A stretch of 64,000 nt of DNA from Rhinopomastus cyanomelas (GCA_013400115.1 VXBP01008676.1:1-64000); one strand, 5' to 3'. Counted from the stretch's first letter, positions 34,656 through 47,254 are shown. A program made the numbers and translations. Notes: generated by a model from the sequence alone, not told the origin.

Positions 34656-36039
34656 TTTTCTTCAAGAACTCTTTACATAAAATTGTTTGTTTCCTGGAGA
34701 GGTGGTAGTGGGAAAGCATCAAAAGATTAAGCACCCTCTTATTTTTCCATACAACATTCAGATATTTTAGCATAACAGAAAAACAACAACAAAACAACTG
34801 GCTATTTTTAGCTGAGCAGGTTAGGATAGCAGACGATAGTGCTGTCACTCCAACATGGATAAAATACTGCTCCAGCACACGTGCAAGTAATATTTTATTC
34901 AGGTTCTAAAAACACCTGACAAGAGCTCTTGACTGAAGAGACAGCTGTGGTGTTCCAAGTTTTTATTCTAACACAGCACAATACTAAATTAATGCTGCTA
35001 GTAATCAAAAGAGATAGTTTACAGTGTCTTGTAAACTTGAGCCTGAATAGAATGGAGTCAGAAAACACACCCCCTCACACTGCCCCTTGCCCCCATACTC
35101 AGCCTCAGCTCTTAGACCTGGGTGGATTGCTGGATCCCATACAAAGCCCAGGCAGCACAGCTAGGGGAAGGGAGTGGGGGGGTCACACTGCGGTTTTGTT
35201 TGTCCTAAGAATTGCTGTATGTGGTCCAACCCTGGAAACATGACTTCAGAACACACTTACCAAAGTCAAGGAAGAGGCTGCCAAACAGTGAGAGGGGCTA
35301 GAGGAGGAAACAAAACAGAGACAAGCTGAACTTGTGCAGCCTTCATGATTAAGCAGCTCATTCCATACCCAGCCAGAAACGCTTAGGGTTATTCAACAGG
35401 ACAATTAGAAACCTTATAAAGAATAAATGCATTTAAACTTCTGTCTGGGTGTTCTCATTCAGGAGTAAGATGGCTCCAGGGCTAGAGGAAATGAGGACAC
35501 ATTACACTGGGGTGTGATTTACATTTCAGAACTCCCTGTGCTGATACTATTGTGTGTATTAAGTGCAAAGCCATTTACATTCCTTTTTAAGGATTTTCTA
35601 AGTGGCCCATTAAAAATAAAAACCCACATTTGTGGGCAGTCTGGAGGAAGATCTGGCACAACAAACCCACATGCTCCTCTGCTGTCCATGACCCCTGGAT
35701 GTGGGTATGCTTCCAGGTAATAACACATGCACTTGCAGCACTGAAATGTCTTCCAGTACTGTAGAAACAAGTGCTTAGTAGTAGCTGTGGTTGTATTTGA
35801 ATAATGTAATAGACCACCTTTTAATGTAACTAACAATGTCAGCACTTCCTGAAGACAGTCGGAAGGGCACTACACATCAGGCCTTACTAAGCCTATTAAA
35901 AACCTCACATCTCAAAAGTCAGCATCATGATCCCACTTCTGTGGTAGCTGTCCCATTCCTGTCAGTCTGTACTGGCTCCCCCGACTAGCTCAGAAAGCAG
36001 CTTCAAGCTTCATATTAGATCGATGGAAGCTGTCCCCTC

Positions 36040-36295
36040 TAGGAGCAGAGGGCAGGGTCTGAAGCTGCCAGGAGAGGATTAGGTAGGATGTTAGGAAGCC
36101 CTTCCTCATGGAAAGGGTGCTCAGACCCTGGAATGGACTGCCTAGGGAGGTGGTGGAGTCCCCATCCCTGGAGGTGTTTAAGGACAGACTGGCTGTGACC
36201 CTTAGTGCCCTGGTCTGGTGATGTTAGGTCATGGGTTGGGCTGAATGAACTCAGAGGGCTTTTCCATCCTCAGTCGTTGTGGGATTCTGTGATAC
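36040..36295 (+). mobile_element. CR1 LINE 3' portion (second subfamily type)
   Basis: On the plus strand: 'ggcagggtctgaagctgcca', 'aggatgttaggaagcccttc', 'ctggaatggactgcctaggg', 'aggtggtggagtccccatcc', 'ctggaggtgtttaaggacag', 'ggttgggctgaatgaactca' and 'tgtgggattctgtgata'. The diagnostic 'gaactcagagggctttt' end differs from the GATGATCTTTCGAGG type, so this is a different CR1 subfamily. Confidence 0.88.
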
Positions 36296-37394
36296 TTATT
36301 CTCTACCTTATTTTCAACTTCATTGAATTTCATGAATACTTGTGTCTGCAATGTGTATTTGAAATTAAGTAAAGGGCATTTTCAAGCAAGACAGAAATGG
36401 AAAACATGCAAAAATGTAGTGAAACCCTAGTTCCAGCAAAGCTCACTTAGCAATTAATTACCTGTTAAGAAGGTGCCACTGTCACTCTGTCACTTGTACC
36501 TAGCATCTCTCAAATGTACATACTTTGCATTATTTCATTATTTTAGGTAGATCTTCTCAAGGAGCAACACATTCTCAGGACAAGCAATCTTTTTCCTGAT
36601 GTTTATATTCCAAGAAGTTGCTTTGGCCAGGGAGAGAAATAAGGGCAAGACAGCAAATTACGAAGTCTGCTTTATCCATAAAACACAGTTGCAATCAGCA
36701 TCTTGCTGGAAGTACTTCGCTTTCCCAGCTTTATAATCTGAGAACAGTAATAAACCCCTTGCTAGCACATCCTTAACGGGCGTCAAAAGACAATGAGGCA
36801 GTGCACTTATCCTCTGGGCTTTTACAGACAAGCTTTCACCTGGCAAATCATACGTACTGCATCACCTAGTCCCATATTTTACAGCATTTGCCAGAGGAAC
36901 TGAAGGATCACACTGATTGTGTGTTAGGAATGAAACTATTAAAAAAATACTGCTACAACCTGCAGGTTGAGACTAAACTCTGCTTGCATACTGGAAACAT
37001 AACTGCCTATTTATGAAAGGTTTTTAACAGGACATGCTAAACTCAAGAGCCCTGCAAGAAACCAATGCCTGGACAAAATGTGTTTTCAGCAGGTACCACA
37101 AATGAAGAGGAATGTCATGTCCCCACTTCTAGGCTGCAGAAACAATTCTCTCACTTGTCTAAAGACTTGGTGTTACATGTGAATCCCTGAACTTTGCAGC
37201 TGCACCATCTTAGACCCATGTATTGTTCCGTACCCGAAACGGATGGTAGACCTGAAGGAGACAATGAAGCACCATTATTTTACACCCATTGTTAGTGGCC
37301 TGTTGTCTCATGCTTTTACACAGAGGATAACCACAGATTAGTAGGTTTTACAAAACCAGCATCTTCTAACAATATCTGCTTCTAACAATGCCTG

Positions 37395-37930
37395 TCTAAC
37401 TCTGCCCTGGTGAGACCACATCTGGAATATTATGTCCAGTTCTGGGCCCCTCAGTTCCAGAAGGACACGGAGTTGCTTGGGAGAGTCCAGCACGAAGCCA
37501 TCTCCCTGGAAAATCTCTCTAATGAAACATCTCCCTGATGAGGAAAGGCTGAGGAAGCTGGGTCTCTTTAGCTTGGAGAAAAGGAGACTGAGGGGTGAAC
37601 CCATTAATGTTGATAAATACGGAAAAGGTGGGTGTCAGGAGGATGGAGCCAGGCTCTGCTCAGTAGTATCCAATGATAGGACACGGGGCAATGGGTGTAA
37701 GCCCCCATAGGAAGTTCCACATCAACATGAGAAGGAACTTCTTCCCAGTGAGTGACAGAGCACTGGAATGGGCTACCTGGGAAGGTTGTTTGTGGAGTCC
37801 CCTTCTCTGGAGACATTTAAAAGCTGGCTGAACATGTTCCTGTGTGACTTGATCTAGGTGATCCTGCTGTGGCAGGGGGATTGGACTAGATGATCATTTG
37901 GAGTCCCTTCCAATCCCTAATGTTCTGTGA
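37395..37930 (+). mobile_element. CR1 LINE 3' portion with ORF2 C terminus
   Basis: The 5' part encodes the CR1 ORF2 C terminus (SALVRPHLEYYVQFWAPQF, then QKD), followed by stops. Then come the 3'UTR blocks 'gaggaaaggctgaggaagct', 'ggtgggtgtcaggaggatgg', 'agaaggaacttcttcccagt', 'gtgatcctgctgtggcaggg', 'ggactagatgatcatttgga' and 'ccctaatgttctgtga'. It is a long, fairly intact copy with a clean 3' terminus. Confidence 0.92.
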
Positions 37931-39774
37931 CATCACTAAAGCACATGTGAAACCATAGGATTTCCTTCCATAGGTAAGTCAAAGGGGTTTCAAACAGGAA
38001 TGCTTTGCGGATGAAAATTAAATAGGTATCAACTTCCATGCTTTAATCTGAAAATTTAATTAGAAAAAGTTACCAAAACTATTCACAATCAAGAGTTGAG
38101 TCTAAGAAATTAAAACATGGAAAAATATGTTTCCAGTGTCATACAAGAACTTCTAGAGATAAGTCTGTGCACACTTCTGTATACATCTAACTGGTACCAG
38201 TGATTAGATTCGTTCCTCAGCCCTTTGCCAAGAGTTAAAGAAAAGATCAAATGTGGTTCTGCAGAACTAGTTACTTCACACTGTGTCTTACAACAAAGAG
38301 ACTTCTCAGGGCCATAGTCCAGGGGGGCTGTTTTCTATCATAGAATTAATTAGGTATAAGTCTCAACTAAAACTTACCACACTTTATAGTGACAATATCA
38401 ACATTGGATTAAAATGACTTTGTAGTTGTAGTTGGTTAGCTGCAGCATCATTCTAAGCATTGTTAAGTAGGTTTCTATTTCCTTTACTGAAAGAAAAATG
38501 ACAGCTACTTTTTATACAACAGAAGAAAAAAATTTGTTTGCTGAGAAAAGCATCTTCAAACTTCCTATGGTTCAAGAAAAACAGCTCTCAAGACAATTAA
38601 TTTGATTTCCAATTAAGTTATTTAAGGTGTTTAGGATGAAAAAGAACGAAATAAAATCAATTGCCCCTCCCCTGAGTTTCTTGCCAAGATTGTGGAGTTT
38701 TGGACAAAGCCCATAGCATTAGAAATGCATCTGATTGTGGGCTTCTGCCTATTCTTAGACATGGACTGAAAAGGTAAAGGGAAAAACAGTTTCAGTTGCT
38801 ACCTAGCAAAATTAATCAACTACTAGGAAAAACTTGCCACCTCTTGTCTGTGTCAATTCTTCCTAGTTTTGTTGATAATGGGTGTCTGAGACATTCTGGT
38901 TTTATCTGGATGCCAAGCTAAAGGCCAGCTGGGCTGCTCAAACCACTGTAGTTAGCTCAAGCCCACCTTAGACAAACACAGCTTTTTCTAGTTGAGATAC
39001 TTGAACTAATCAGAAAGACTATAAAGCACAGAAACTCAGGTGAGCTCAAAGGAGCTTAGAAGCTTGGAACTCAGAAACTGAGTTTGGTTTACAGAGAACC
39101 AGGTAATGATTGACCAGACACAATGAGGCAACTATTGCCATCTTGGCAGGCATGAGAGAGTTAAACTGCATGTTAAAAACAGTTGTACTATGCAGAAGCA
39201 ACTCAGAAGAGCCACAGAGTTTGGACACAATTTTGGAAAACTTATGTGAAAGTTGGAACAGATCCCCTGGGCAACTTTAAAGTTCTACAGCCAGCAATTA
39301 ACATAGCAAATCTGACCTCAGCAACACTCCAAGGGTCAGACTCAAACCCAGAGTTTCTTAAATATCTTTGGTTCTGTTTGCCACAAGAAGACTTACTTCT
39401 CAACACAGGCCTTTGACTTTGCAAAACTTGCTTCACCAGCATTATTCACCTGCTCACACCCAATACAGCTGCAACATACAGGCAGTTTGCAAAAGGGCCA
39501 TCAAACTCATCTTCCTCCTTTGGAGACTGCATGACCTAGAGTAAAAGCAACACTCTCATAATACTTGTCTTTACCTATCGCTTTGTCCCTTTGCTTCATG
39601 CAGAAAGACAGCAGGACTTGTTTTCCAGCAGAAACCTGCAGGTCATGGTACAATGTTTTTACCCGTAGTTTGTATCCTCTTCTCCAGACTGGTATTTTCC
39701 AGCAGCAGAGGTGTCCACGTTCACCTTCTTTCCCTTTTGCTTACTTCAGAGCCACAATCCTCTGCTTTTTTCTC

Positions 39775-40277
39775 ATCAGCCTGGATAGATTCCTGTATGA
39801 CTTGGTCTAGGTCAGGGGTCCTTAAACTTTTTAAACAGGGGGCCAGTTCACTGTCTCTCAGTGTCAGGGGCTGGGCTATAGTTTGTGCTGCCTGGCTTGT
39901 CCTGCCTGGGAGTTGGAGGGATGGAGGGAGAGACAGGGGAGCTGCCCACCTTGCTGATGCCGCCACCACCGCCCCCCTCCTCAGCCCGGCCACGCAGTCA
40001 GCAGGAAGTCATCTGCAGCTGCTCCATTTCCCCCACCTCCAACAGGGGGTGGGTAAATACCAGCAGGCCGCATTGGAGACCCTGGGGGGCTGTATCCGGC
40101 CCACGGCCGGGGTTTGAGGACCCCTGGTCTAGGTGATCCTGCTGTGGCAGTGGGATTGCACCAGATGTACTAGATGATCTTCCCATTCAAGGAACCCTCA
40201 GATCACCCAGAAACCTCGATAAAATAGTGTATGGGGACCAGTGCCCTCACTGCTGAGTAACGATTCTATGATTCAAT
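39775..40277 (+). mobile_element. CR1 LINE 3' end split by a hAT MITE
   Basis: CR1 sequence 'gcctggatagattcctgtat', 'gacttggtctaggt' is interrupted at 39813 and resumes at 40127-40134 as 'gtctaggtgatcctgctg', then 'tggcagtgggattgcaccag' and 'atgatcttcc'. The last part, ending near 'acgattctatgattc' (40261-40275), is diverged. Removing the insert plus one copy of the 8-bp repeat restores a continuous CR1 match, so the CR1 came first. Confidence 0.85.
39813..40126. mobile_element. 314-bp non-autonomous hAT-type DNA transposon (MITE)
   Basis: The element starts CAGGGGTCCTTAAAC and ends GTTTGAGGACCCCTG. The ends are inverted repeats: 14 of 15 positions pair, including a perfect CAGGGGTCC/GGACCCCTG. 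It is flanked on both sides by the 8-bp duplication GTCTAGGT (39805-39812 and 40127-40134), the hallmark target-site size of hAT transposases. It has no coding capacity for a transposase. The interior is G+C-rich, with 'gggggccagttcactgtctc' and 'ggctgggctatagtttgtgc' near the left end and 'ccggcccacggccgggg' near the right end. Terminal sequence and structure resemble Charlie-type hAT MITEs. Confidence 0.93.
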
Positions 40278-40927
40278 ACCTCAGGCCTTCTCTAAACAAC
40301 AGTGAGAACAACACATGTTCCAAGTTAGGTTAAGCACAGTGACAACACACAGAGTAAACTGAAGAGAATTGCAGAATTGTCTGGAAACACTGTAAGGTTA
40401 CCAGGCTATTACAACCTTCCTTCCCTTTTTGTGCGTCAAGCCTATTTTGAAAGCAGTAGTAATCAAGAAAGAAGATGTTTTACTGCCATGTTCATTTGAG
40501 CATCACAGCACAAATTTATTCTAATCACTGATGAAACAGAAAAAAACTTCCCTCATAAACTGACCTTTGTAATTCCATATTGTTCTGAGCCAACAAGTCT
40601 TTACAAGCCACGCGAGTAATGTGAGGGACTTTGTGACTACATATATTAGAGTTAATAGTAGAGAAGATGAGATAAATGACACCCAACTTCCATTTGCCTT
40701 TCATGAAGTCACATTTGGTTGCACCTACCAGCTGTATTTTTATGCTATTTAGTATTTTTACCTCTGAGCCACAACAGCTCTCTTCTAGTACTGTCTTCAC
40801 ATTCATTAAACAGCCTTAAGTTTTGATTAAGCTGAAGTACAATTACTTCTGGAGATCATTAGCCCAATATTTTAAAAACAAACACATTCTACCCCAAAGG
40901 CTGTACTAACATAAAACTGCCATTTCA

Positions 40928-41165
40928 CAGTATCACAGTATCACAGGTCGGAAGAGATCTCATAGACCATCAAGTCCAACCTGTTACCCCAGAGCTCAAG
41001 GCTAGACCATGGTACAAAGTGCCATGGCCAATTGTGCCTTGAACAGTTCCAGGGACGGTGACTCCACCACCTCCCTGGGCAGGCCATTCCAGTGGCCACT
41101 GACTCTCTCAGTGAAGAACTTTCTCCTCACCTCAAGCCTAAATCTGGTGTAACTATTAGATCTGG
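40928..41165 (-). mobile_element. CR1 LINE 3' portion (third subfamily type)
   Basis: In reverse orientation: 'cagtatcacagtatcacagg', 'tcggaagagatctcatagac', 'catcaagtccaacctgttac', 'cccagagctcaaggctagac', 'tccaccacctccctgggcag', 'gccattccagtggccactga' and 'gtgaagaactttctcctcac'. The 'catcaagtccaacctgttac' end differs from the neighbouring copies. The cacagtatcacagtatcaca start is the octamer-like tail. Confidence 0.88.
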
Positions 41166-41324
41166 TGATCTCTCCCAGTTTAAATTCTTAATATGTCTAC
41201 CTAAATCTACAAATGAAAAAGAACCAGAAGAAAAACACTGTCTGCTCATAATTTTCAGAGTAGAAATTTAGATTCAGGCTTCATGTGTGGCATAGTTGAA
41301 AAGGAAAGAAAACAAAGAGTTGGG

Positions 41325-42476
41325 AAAGAAAACACTTCCAGGCGGGTTTTAAACATCTCCAGTGAACGAGATTCCACAACCTCCCTGGGCAGCCTGTTCC
41401 AGTGCTCCGTCACCCTCACTGTGAAGAAGTTCCTTCTCATATTGATGTGAAACCTCCTCTGTTCCAGCTTACAACCACTGCCCCTTTTCCTATCACTACA
41501 TGACATTGAGACGAGCCTGGCTCCATCCTCCCGACACCCACCCCTCAAATATTTGTAGACATTCATGAGGTCACCCCTCAGTCTCCTCCAAGCTAAAGAG
41601 ACCCAGCTCCCTCAGCCTCTCCTCATCAGGGAGGTGTTCCACCTCTTTCATTGTATTTGTTGCCCTGCACTGGACTCCCTCCAGCAGCTCCACATCCCTC
41701 TTGAACTGAGGAGCCCAGAACTGGACACAATACTCCAAGTGTGGTCTCACCAGGGAAGAGTAGAGGGGGAGAAGAACCTCTCTTGATCTGCTAAGCACCC
41801 CCCTTCTAATCCACCCCAGGATGCTGTTGGCCCTCTTGGCCACAAGAGCACACTGCTGGCTCATAGTCATCCTGCTGTCCACTAGGACCCCCAGGTCCCT
41901 TTCTCCTACATTGCTCTCCAACAGGTCAGTCCCCAACCTAGACTGCTACCTGGGGCTGTTCTTGCCCAGATGCACTTACCCTTGTTATAAGTCATTAAAT
42001 TTCTCCCTGCCCAGCTCTGCAGCCTGTCCAGGTCTTGCTGAATGGCAGCACAGTCTGCTGCGTTGGCAGTACTGACCCTTGGGGGACTCCACTAGATACA
42101 GGCCTCCAACTAGTCTCTGTCCCATTGACCACCACTCTCTGGCTTCTCTCCTGCAGCCAGTTCACAGTCTAGCTCACCACCCAATCATCCAGTCCACACT
42201 GCCTCAGTTTGGCTGCAAGGATGCTGTGGGAGACTGTGTCAAATGCCTTACTGACGTCAAGACAGACCAAATCCATGCTCTGCCATCATCTGTCCACCTG
42301 GTTATGGCCTCACAAAAGGCTATCAGATTGGTCAAGCACGACTTTTCCCTTGGTGAAGCCATGCTGACTGTCCCTAATGACCCTCCTGTCCTTGATGTGC
42401 CTGGAGACAGCCTCTAGAACAAATTGTTCCATCACCTTTCCTGGGATGGAGGTGAGGCTGACCGGTCTGTAGTCCC
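41325..42476 (-). mobile_element. CR1 LINE, 3'UTR plus ORF2 C-terminal half
   Basis: About 1.15 kb of a minus-strand CR1. At 41571-41936 the ORF2 C-terminal domain is open for 121 codons, including ERDLGVLVDSRMTMSQQCAL, ANSILGWIRRGV, LLPLYSSLVRPHLEYCVQFW and PDEERLRELGLFSLEE, as in CR1 ORF2. At about 42000-42476 the sequence resembles the RT palm/thumb region ('gtcttgctgaatggcagcac', 'tcaaatgccttactgacgtc', 'ttcccttggtgaagccatgc', 'gaggctgaccggtctgtag') and is frameshifted. The 3' terminus itself is missing: at 41325-41340 the copy begins in mid 3'UTR. Confidence 0.9.
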
Positions 42477-43097
42477 AAATGGCAGTTATCAGGTCAGAGC
42501 CATCTAACTACAGTTACTCAGTTTTTACACTGCCCACAAACCTGCTAAACGCTCTTGAGCCTGCTGTTGCATTCTGATTTTTTACCTTTAACTCTGAAGA
42601 ACTATGCTGATGCACAGTCACAGCACCCTTGTACAAGATTTGAGAAAGGACCATTTGCAACAGAACATGCAGAGATACTCAGAGATATAAAACACAAACC
42701 ACAGAACACAAAGTCAAAGCACTTGTGAAAGGTCAATACCGGACATCACTTCTCACACCGCTGACATTCAGCGTCATGCCTCACATTACTGAGAATGCGC
42801 TTCAGATGGCCTGAACGGATGATTTCTCTGCACACGTACATTTTATAGCTCCTAGGAAAACTACACTGAAAGAACTAGATTTTGTACCTCAGAAATAAAG
42901 CATCTGACATTTCTGCAGTACTACCTACTCCTTACTTGTGGGTGAACGAGCCCCATTACCCAATGACATCCTGAAGCAAAAATTCTCCCCCTTTCAGTCA
43001 CACAATTTGAATACAGAAGTTTTTGTGCTATAACACAACAATATGTTTTTTGTGGTAACAGTTCCTCAGCCACTCCTTCTAAAACTCCATCTGCATG

Positions 43098-43515
43098 TTG
43101 AATCACAGAATGATTAAAGCTGGAAAAGCCCTCTGAGCTCATCCAGCTCAGCCCATCACGTAACATCACCATATTGGCCAGGCCAGGGCACTAAGGGTTG
43201 GCCACAGCCAGTCTGTCCTTAAACAGCTCCAGAGATGGGGACTCCACCACTGCCCTGGGCAGTCCATTCCAGGGTCTGATCATCCTTTCCATGAAAAAGG
43301 GCTTCCTAACATCCAACTTAACCCTTCCTTGGCAGCTTCAGGCCCTGCCCTCCCATTTTTTCACTAGTTACCTGGGAGAAGAGCCTGACCCCCACCTGAC
43401 TGCAATCTCCCTTCAGGTAGTTGTAGAGAGGGAGGTCTCCACTGAGTCTTCTCTTCGCCAGGCTAAACACCACCAGCTCCTTCAGCCTTTCCACATCTGA
43501 CTTTCCCTTGAGTCC
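43098..43515 (-). mobile_element. CR1 LINE 3' portion (second subfamily type)
   Basis: In reverse orientation: 'gaatcacagaatgattaaag', 'ctggaaaagccctctgagct', 'catccagctcagcccatcac', 'gggcactaagggttggccac', 'tggggactccaccactgccc', 'gaaaaagggcttcctaacat' and 'gaagagcctgacccccacct'. It is the same type as 36040-36295, on the opposite strand. Confidence 0.88.
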
Positions 43516-43795
43516 TTTGTCATAAACTGGTTTGGCAGAGAAAAACATTCCCTGTAGGGTTTATAATAAAACCAATAGTACCACATATTAAATAGAGAGA
43601 CATATGGAAAAAGCAGTTACTCCATTTAGTTACTCTGACAGGCTTTTAAAACTCAGACTTACCTTAACTGCTAAAAACAATTACACAGACCGTCTTGCTG
43701 CCCTTCAAAGGGATCCGAGAGATGTGTCACCGAGGCTTTATGCCTCTTTCTACAACAACTAACAAAATTAACAAGCTCAGCTTGAGTACAGCTAC

Positions 43796-44129
43796 CTCAT
43801 TAATGTCTATAAATACGTGAAGGGTGGGTGTCAGGTGGATGGAGCCAGGCTCTTCTCAATGTCATCTGGTGATAGGATGAGGGCCAATGGTTGTAAGCTG
43901 AAACATAGGAGGTTCCACATAAATATGAGAAGGAACTTCTTCCCAGTGAGGGTGACAGAGCACTGGAACAGGCTGCCCAGGGTGGTTGTGGAGTCTCCTT
44001 CACTGGAGATGTTTAAGACCCACCTGGATGTGTTCCTGTGTGACTTGATCTAGGTGATCCTGCTGTGTCAGGGGGATTGGACTAGACGATCTTTCGAGGT
44101 CCCTTCCAATCCCTAATGATTCTATGATA
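43796..44129 (+). mobile_element. CR1 LINE 3' portion
   Basis: A clean plus-strand CR1 tail from 'cattaatgtctataaatacg' through 'gggtgggtgtcaggtggatg', 'ataggaggttccacataaat', 'atgagaaggaacttcttccc', 'ggctgcccagggtggttgtg' and 'ggactagacgatctttcgag' to 'ccctaatgattctatgata'. It is well preserved. The 78-codon frame inside it (43817-44053) is a translation of the CR1 3' region. Confidence 0.92.
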
Positions 44130-46559
44130 CAACTCCTCTTCAGGCAGCACAACTCAGCACTCTGTTTTAAAACACCACTCTCTTGTTAAACCACTTCCTG
44201 CCAAAAGCCCTTTTTACCATGTCAGGTTGTTCAGTGCAGTAAGAATTTCTCCTGCTGGTACCATCAGAGATAGGGACAGTTGTACCTCTGTCTGAAACTG
44301 GTACCATTTCATACAACTCTTCAGCCGCACTGATGGAGCTGAGGACACTGGGGCCTACGATACCAAAAGCAATTTGGAGGCAGTTGTTATGTTACCGAGA
44401 ATATGAGACCCAGCTGGGTTCTTATTTCAACTTTGGCTGAATATTCCAATTCCCAGGCTGGCAGATCTGTTGCACAGTGGAACTGAATCATTCAGAAGGG
44501 AGTCCTTGTGGGAAAAGATGCTGAATAAACACTTCAGGAGAAACCAGGTTTTGTAAAAGACTTTATTTTGTTCCCCACTCCAACTTATCACTCCATAGTT
44601 GAGAAGAATTTGTTTGACAACTGGATAATCATCACTGTCCTTCCTGAACACAGCTGCCGGTAACTGGGGGCTCAGGCTGAGAAATCTGCTGCAAAGTCAG
44701 CCTTTCTACAAATCCAATGTTTAATATACTGAAACTTAAAAAAAGTCCCAACTACTTTAAGTTACAGATATCGTTAAGTCACCAGTCTTTTGGGAAGCCA
44801 GCAATTTAGTAATAGTATTCTATGTCAGCAAGGCTAAAATGAACTGACAGTCATTACAAGTCACCTCTAGATAGGAATCTGAACTAAAAATTTCAAAGTC
44901 CTTTTCATCTTTGAATTATGTAACACTTCAAACATCTTGAGAATTCAAATTGCCTCCTCTTAATAATTTAGCACTACTTTTAATAACATTGAGGAATCTG
45001 TAATCCTCCTGTATCTACAGAAATGCTGCCCTTCACACAAGCCAACCAATTTGAGTGCGCTGAGACAGTAGTTATTTCCATTCTGACCAAGGGCTGATTT
45101 GGGGTGACTTTTCTACTACTGAAGGTGAACCTCCTTTTTTCTCCATTAAGTATTACCCCCACCCACAAAAAAAGAGTAAAAATAAAATCTTTCAATCGAA
45201 GTAGCACGAGTTGATTTAATAAAGAGACCATTTTAGCCAATACACTTGCCCCACCCACAAGCATTTCTGAAGATCTAAGCACGAAATTGAATTAGTGGCC
45301 TTTGATTGAAAAAAGAACAATAGGAGCCGGTGCATTACTGACTTTGAGTTAGGCAGTTCAGTTCTATTTTCCTCTATGAAAATAATCCTAATCTAATTCT
45401 TTCTTCTCTGTTCCTTATCAACCAAATGACAAAATAAGTTTAGTAGGCCCTGTAAAGTGCAAACAGACAGGCAAGGCAGTGAAGGACTCTGCAGTAGCCG
45501 CATTAGCACAATGTGTTTTTGAAATTTCAACAGTATGTTCTCATCATGTTGAGCTATTACACTCCTATAAATCAAAGCATTTTACTTAAGTCCTTTTTAA
45601 AAGCAGTTTTAAAAACATGGACAGAAAAATCATTACTGTGAGCAGATCTGATATACTCTACAAACTACTGGGGTTTTTCTATCCCATCTGAATAAAAAGA
45701 TGTTTCTAATGCAACAAAACCAGGGCTTAATCTGTTGTTTCACAGCATGGAACATTATGACTGGTAACTCTTACTTTACATTAGCAGGCTCCTGACCTAA
45801 GAGCTTCAACTCCCTCACCTGCTGTGATGCTTTTTCTAATGCTTAGGACATTACAAGTATTAAGTACTACAAGTAATTAGCACAGCACAGGCAGCACTAC
45901 AGGCATCAGACATTACTGTAGAAGAGAACCTGCTGTTGAAGGAATTAAGACAATTTTGCTTTATAAATAGAAGAGGGTAAATATTCAGAGCCTAGGATAC
46001 GGTCACAAATAGCATGAGTTATTTCTTTTATTTAATGACTAATCCTTTTTACTGAGGACAGTCAAACATCGAAACAGGTTTCCTGAAGCGGTTGATTGCC
46101 ACTCTATAAAAGGAGACTGATTGATCATGATCTTAATTAAATTCTTACTGAACGACTACAAGGCACCAGGAAGGAACACAAGACAAAGATAAGCGCTGTG
46201 AGAAGAGAGAAGAATTATGCTCTGGATTTTCATTAGCTTCTATCTGCAGCCTTCATCTCAGGATGCACAAATAAAGGCAAGACCCCGTCTCTCTGCTGGG
46301 GCCTGAGATTGCAGCACTAGGAGTTGACATCCTCAGGAGCTGAGGAGGGGGGTGCTGGGGAATTTCAAAGCCTGAAAATGTAAACCCCAGAATGGGAAAA
46401 ACCACCCACAAAACTATTGATACTCCAGGTTCCCCCACATAGGGAATGGGGCCCAATTAATAGAGCCGATCAAGGCCATAAATATTGCAATTGTACTGGA
46501 ATGACTATCAACCCTATTTCCCAGATATGAGAGCATCCTGACATTAGAGGATGGTGGCA

Positions 46560-46843
46560 GATGTTTACAAAGGCCTGGAGTGATACGATGAGGTGCAATG
46601 GTTTCACGTTAGAGAAGGGCAGATTGAAACAGGCTGTTAGTAAGTTCTTTAGCAGGAGGGGGTGTTGAACACCAGAACAGGTTGCCCAGGGGAGGGAGTT
46701 GAGGCCCCATCCCTGGGGATATTCAAGGGGATGCTGGACAAGGCTCTGGGCATCCTGATCTAGTTGAGGCTGTCCCTGCTCACTGCAGGGGAGTTGGACT
46801 GGATGATCATTTTAGGTCCCCTCTGACCCATGCCAATCTATGA
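46560..46843 (+). mobile_element. CR1-like LINE 3' portion (older or distinct type)
   Basis: On the plus strand: 'gttgaacaccagaacaggtt', 'gcccaggggagggagttgag', 'gccccatccctggggatatt', 'caaggggatgctggacaagg', 'ctctgggcatcctgatctag' and 'ggagttggactggatgatca', 'ttttaggtcccctctgaccc', 'tgccaatctatgattt'. This fits a CR1 subfamily whose end reads GGATGATCATTTTAGGTCCC. Confidence 0.8.
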
Positions 46844-47254
46844 TTTCACTGAGCAAACTCAACATGCAGTTTTTAGAGGGTAAGAGCAATAGCCACACTT
46901 CACTGTGGCAAATTTTGAGCCATTTAATCCAGGAGGCCTCACTGAACATAAATACTTCAGTGATATCAGTGCTATGGACAGCTACAAGTATATTTTGTTC
47001 CATTAACAGCAAAAATGTGCAGACCCCTAATACAGCTTTTGAGCTAAAATGCTAATTTGCTTCCAATCTTATTCCTGAAATGTGACAGCAGGCTAGAGCA
47101 GGAATAATGGCAACTGAGCTATTTCCCGCTTCAGTTTTTAAGGCACCCTGATGTCTTAAACAAAAGTTAGCATGCCAGTTTAAAATGCACAGAGACTCAA
47201 AACCGAGACAAGAGCTTCAGTAAGTCTCTAGCATGATTGTCATGCTATATGGTT

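Noticed and set aside
46240..46460. Possible LTR-like segment with 'aataaa'
   Set aside because: No TATA/CCAAT layout, no terminal dinucleotides or target duplication and no similar copy in the window; too weak to call.
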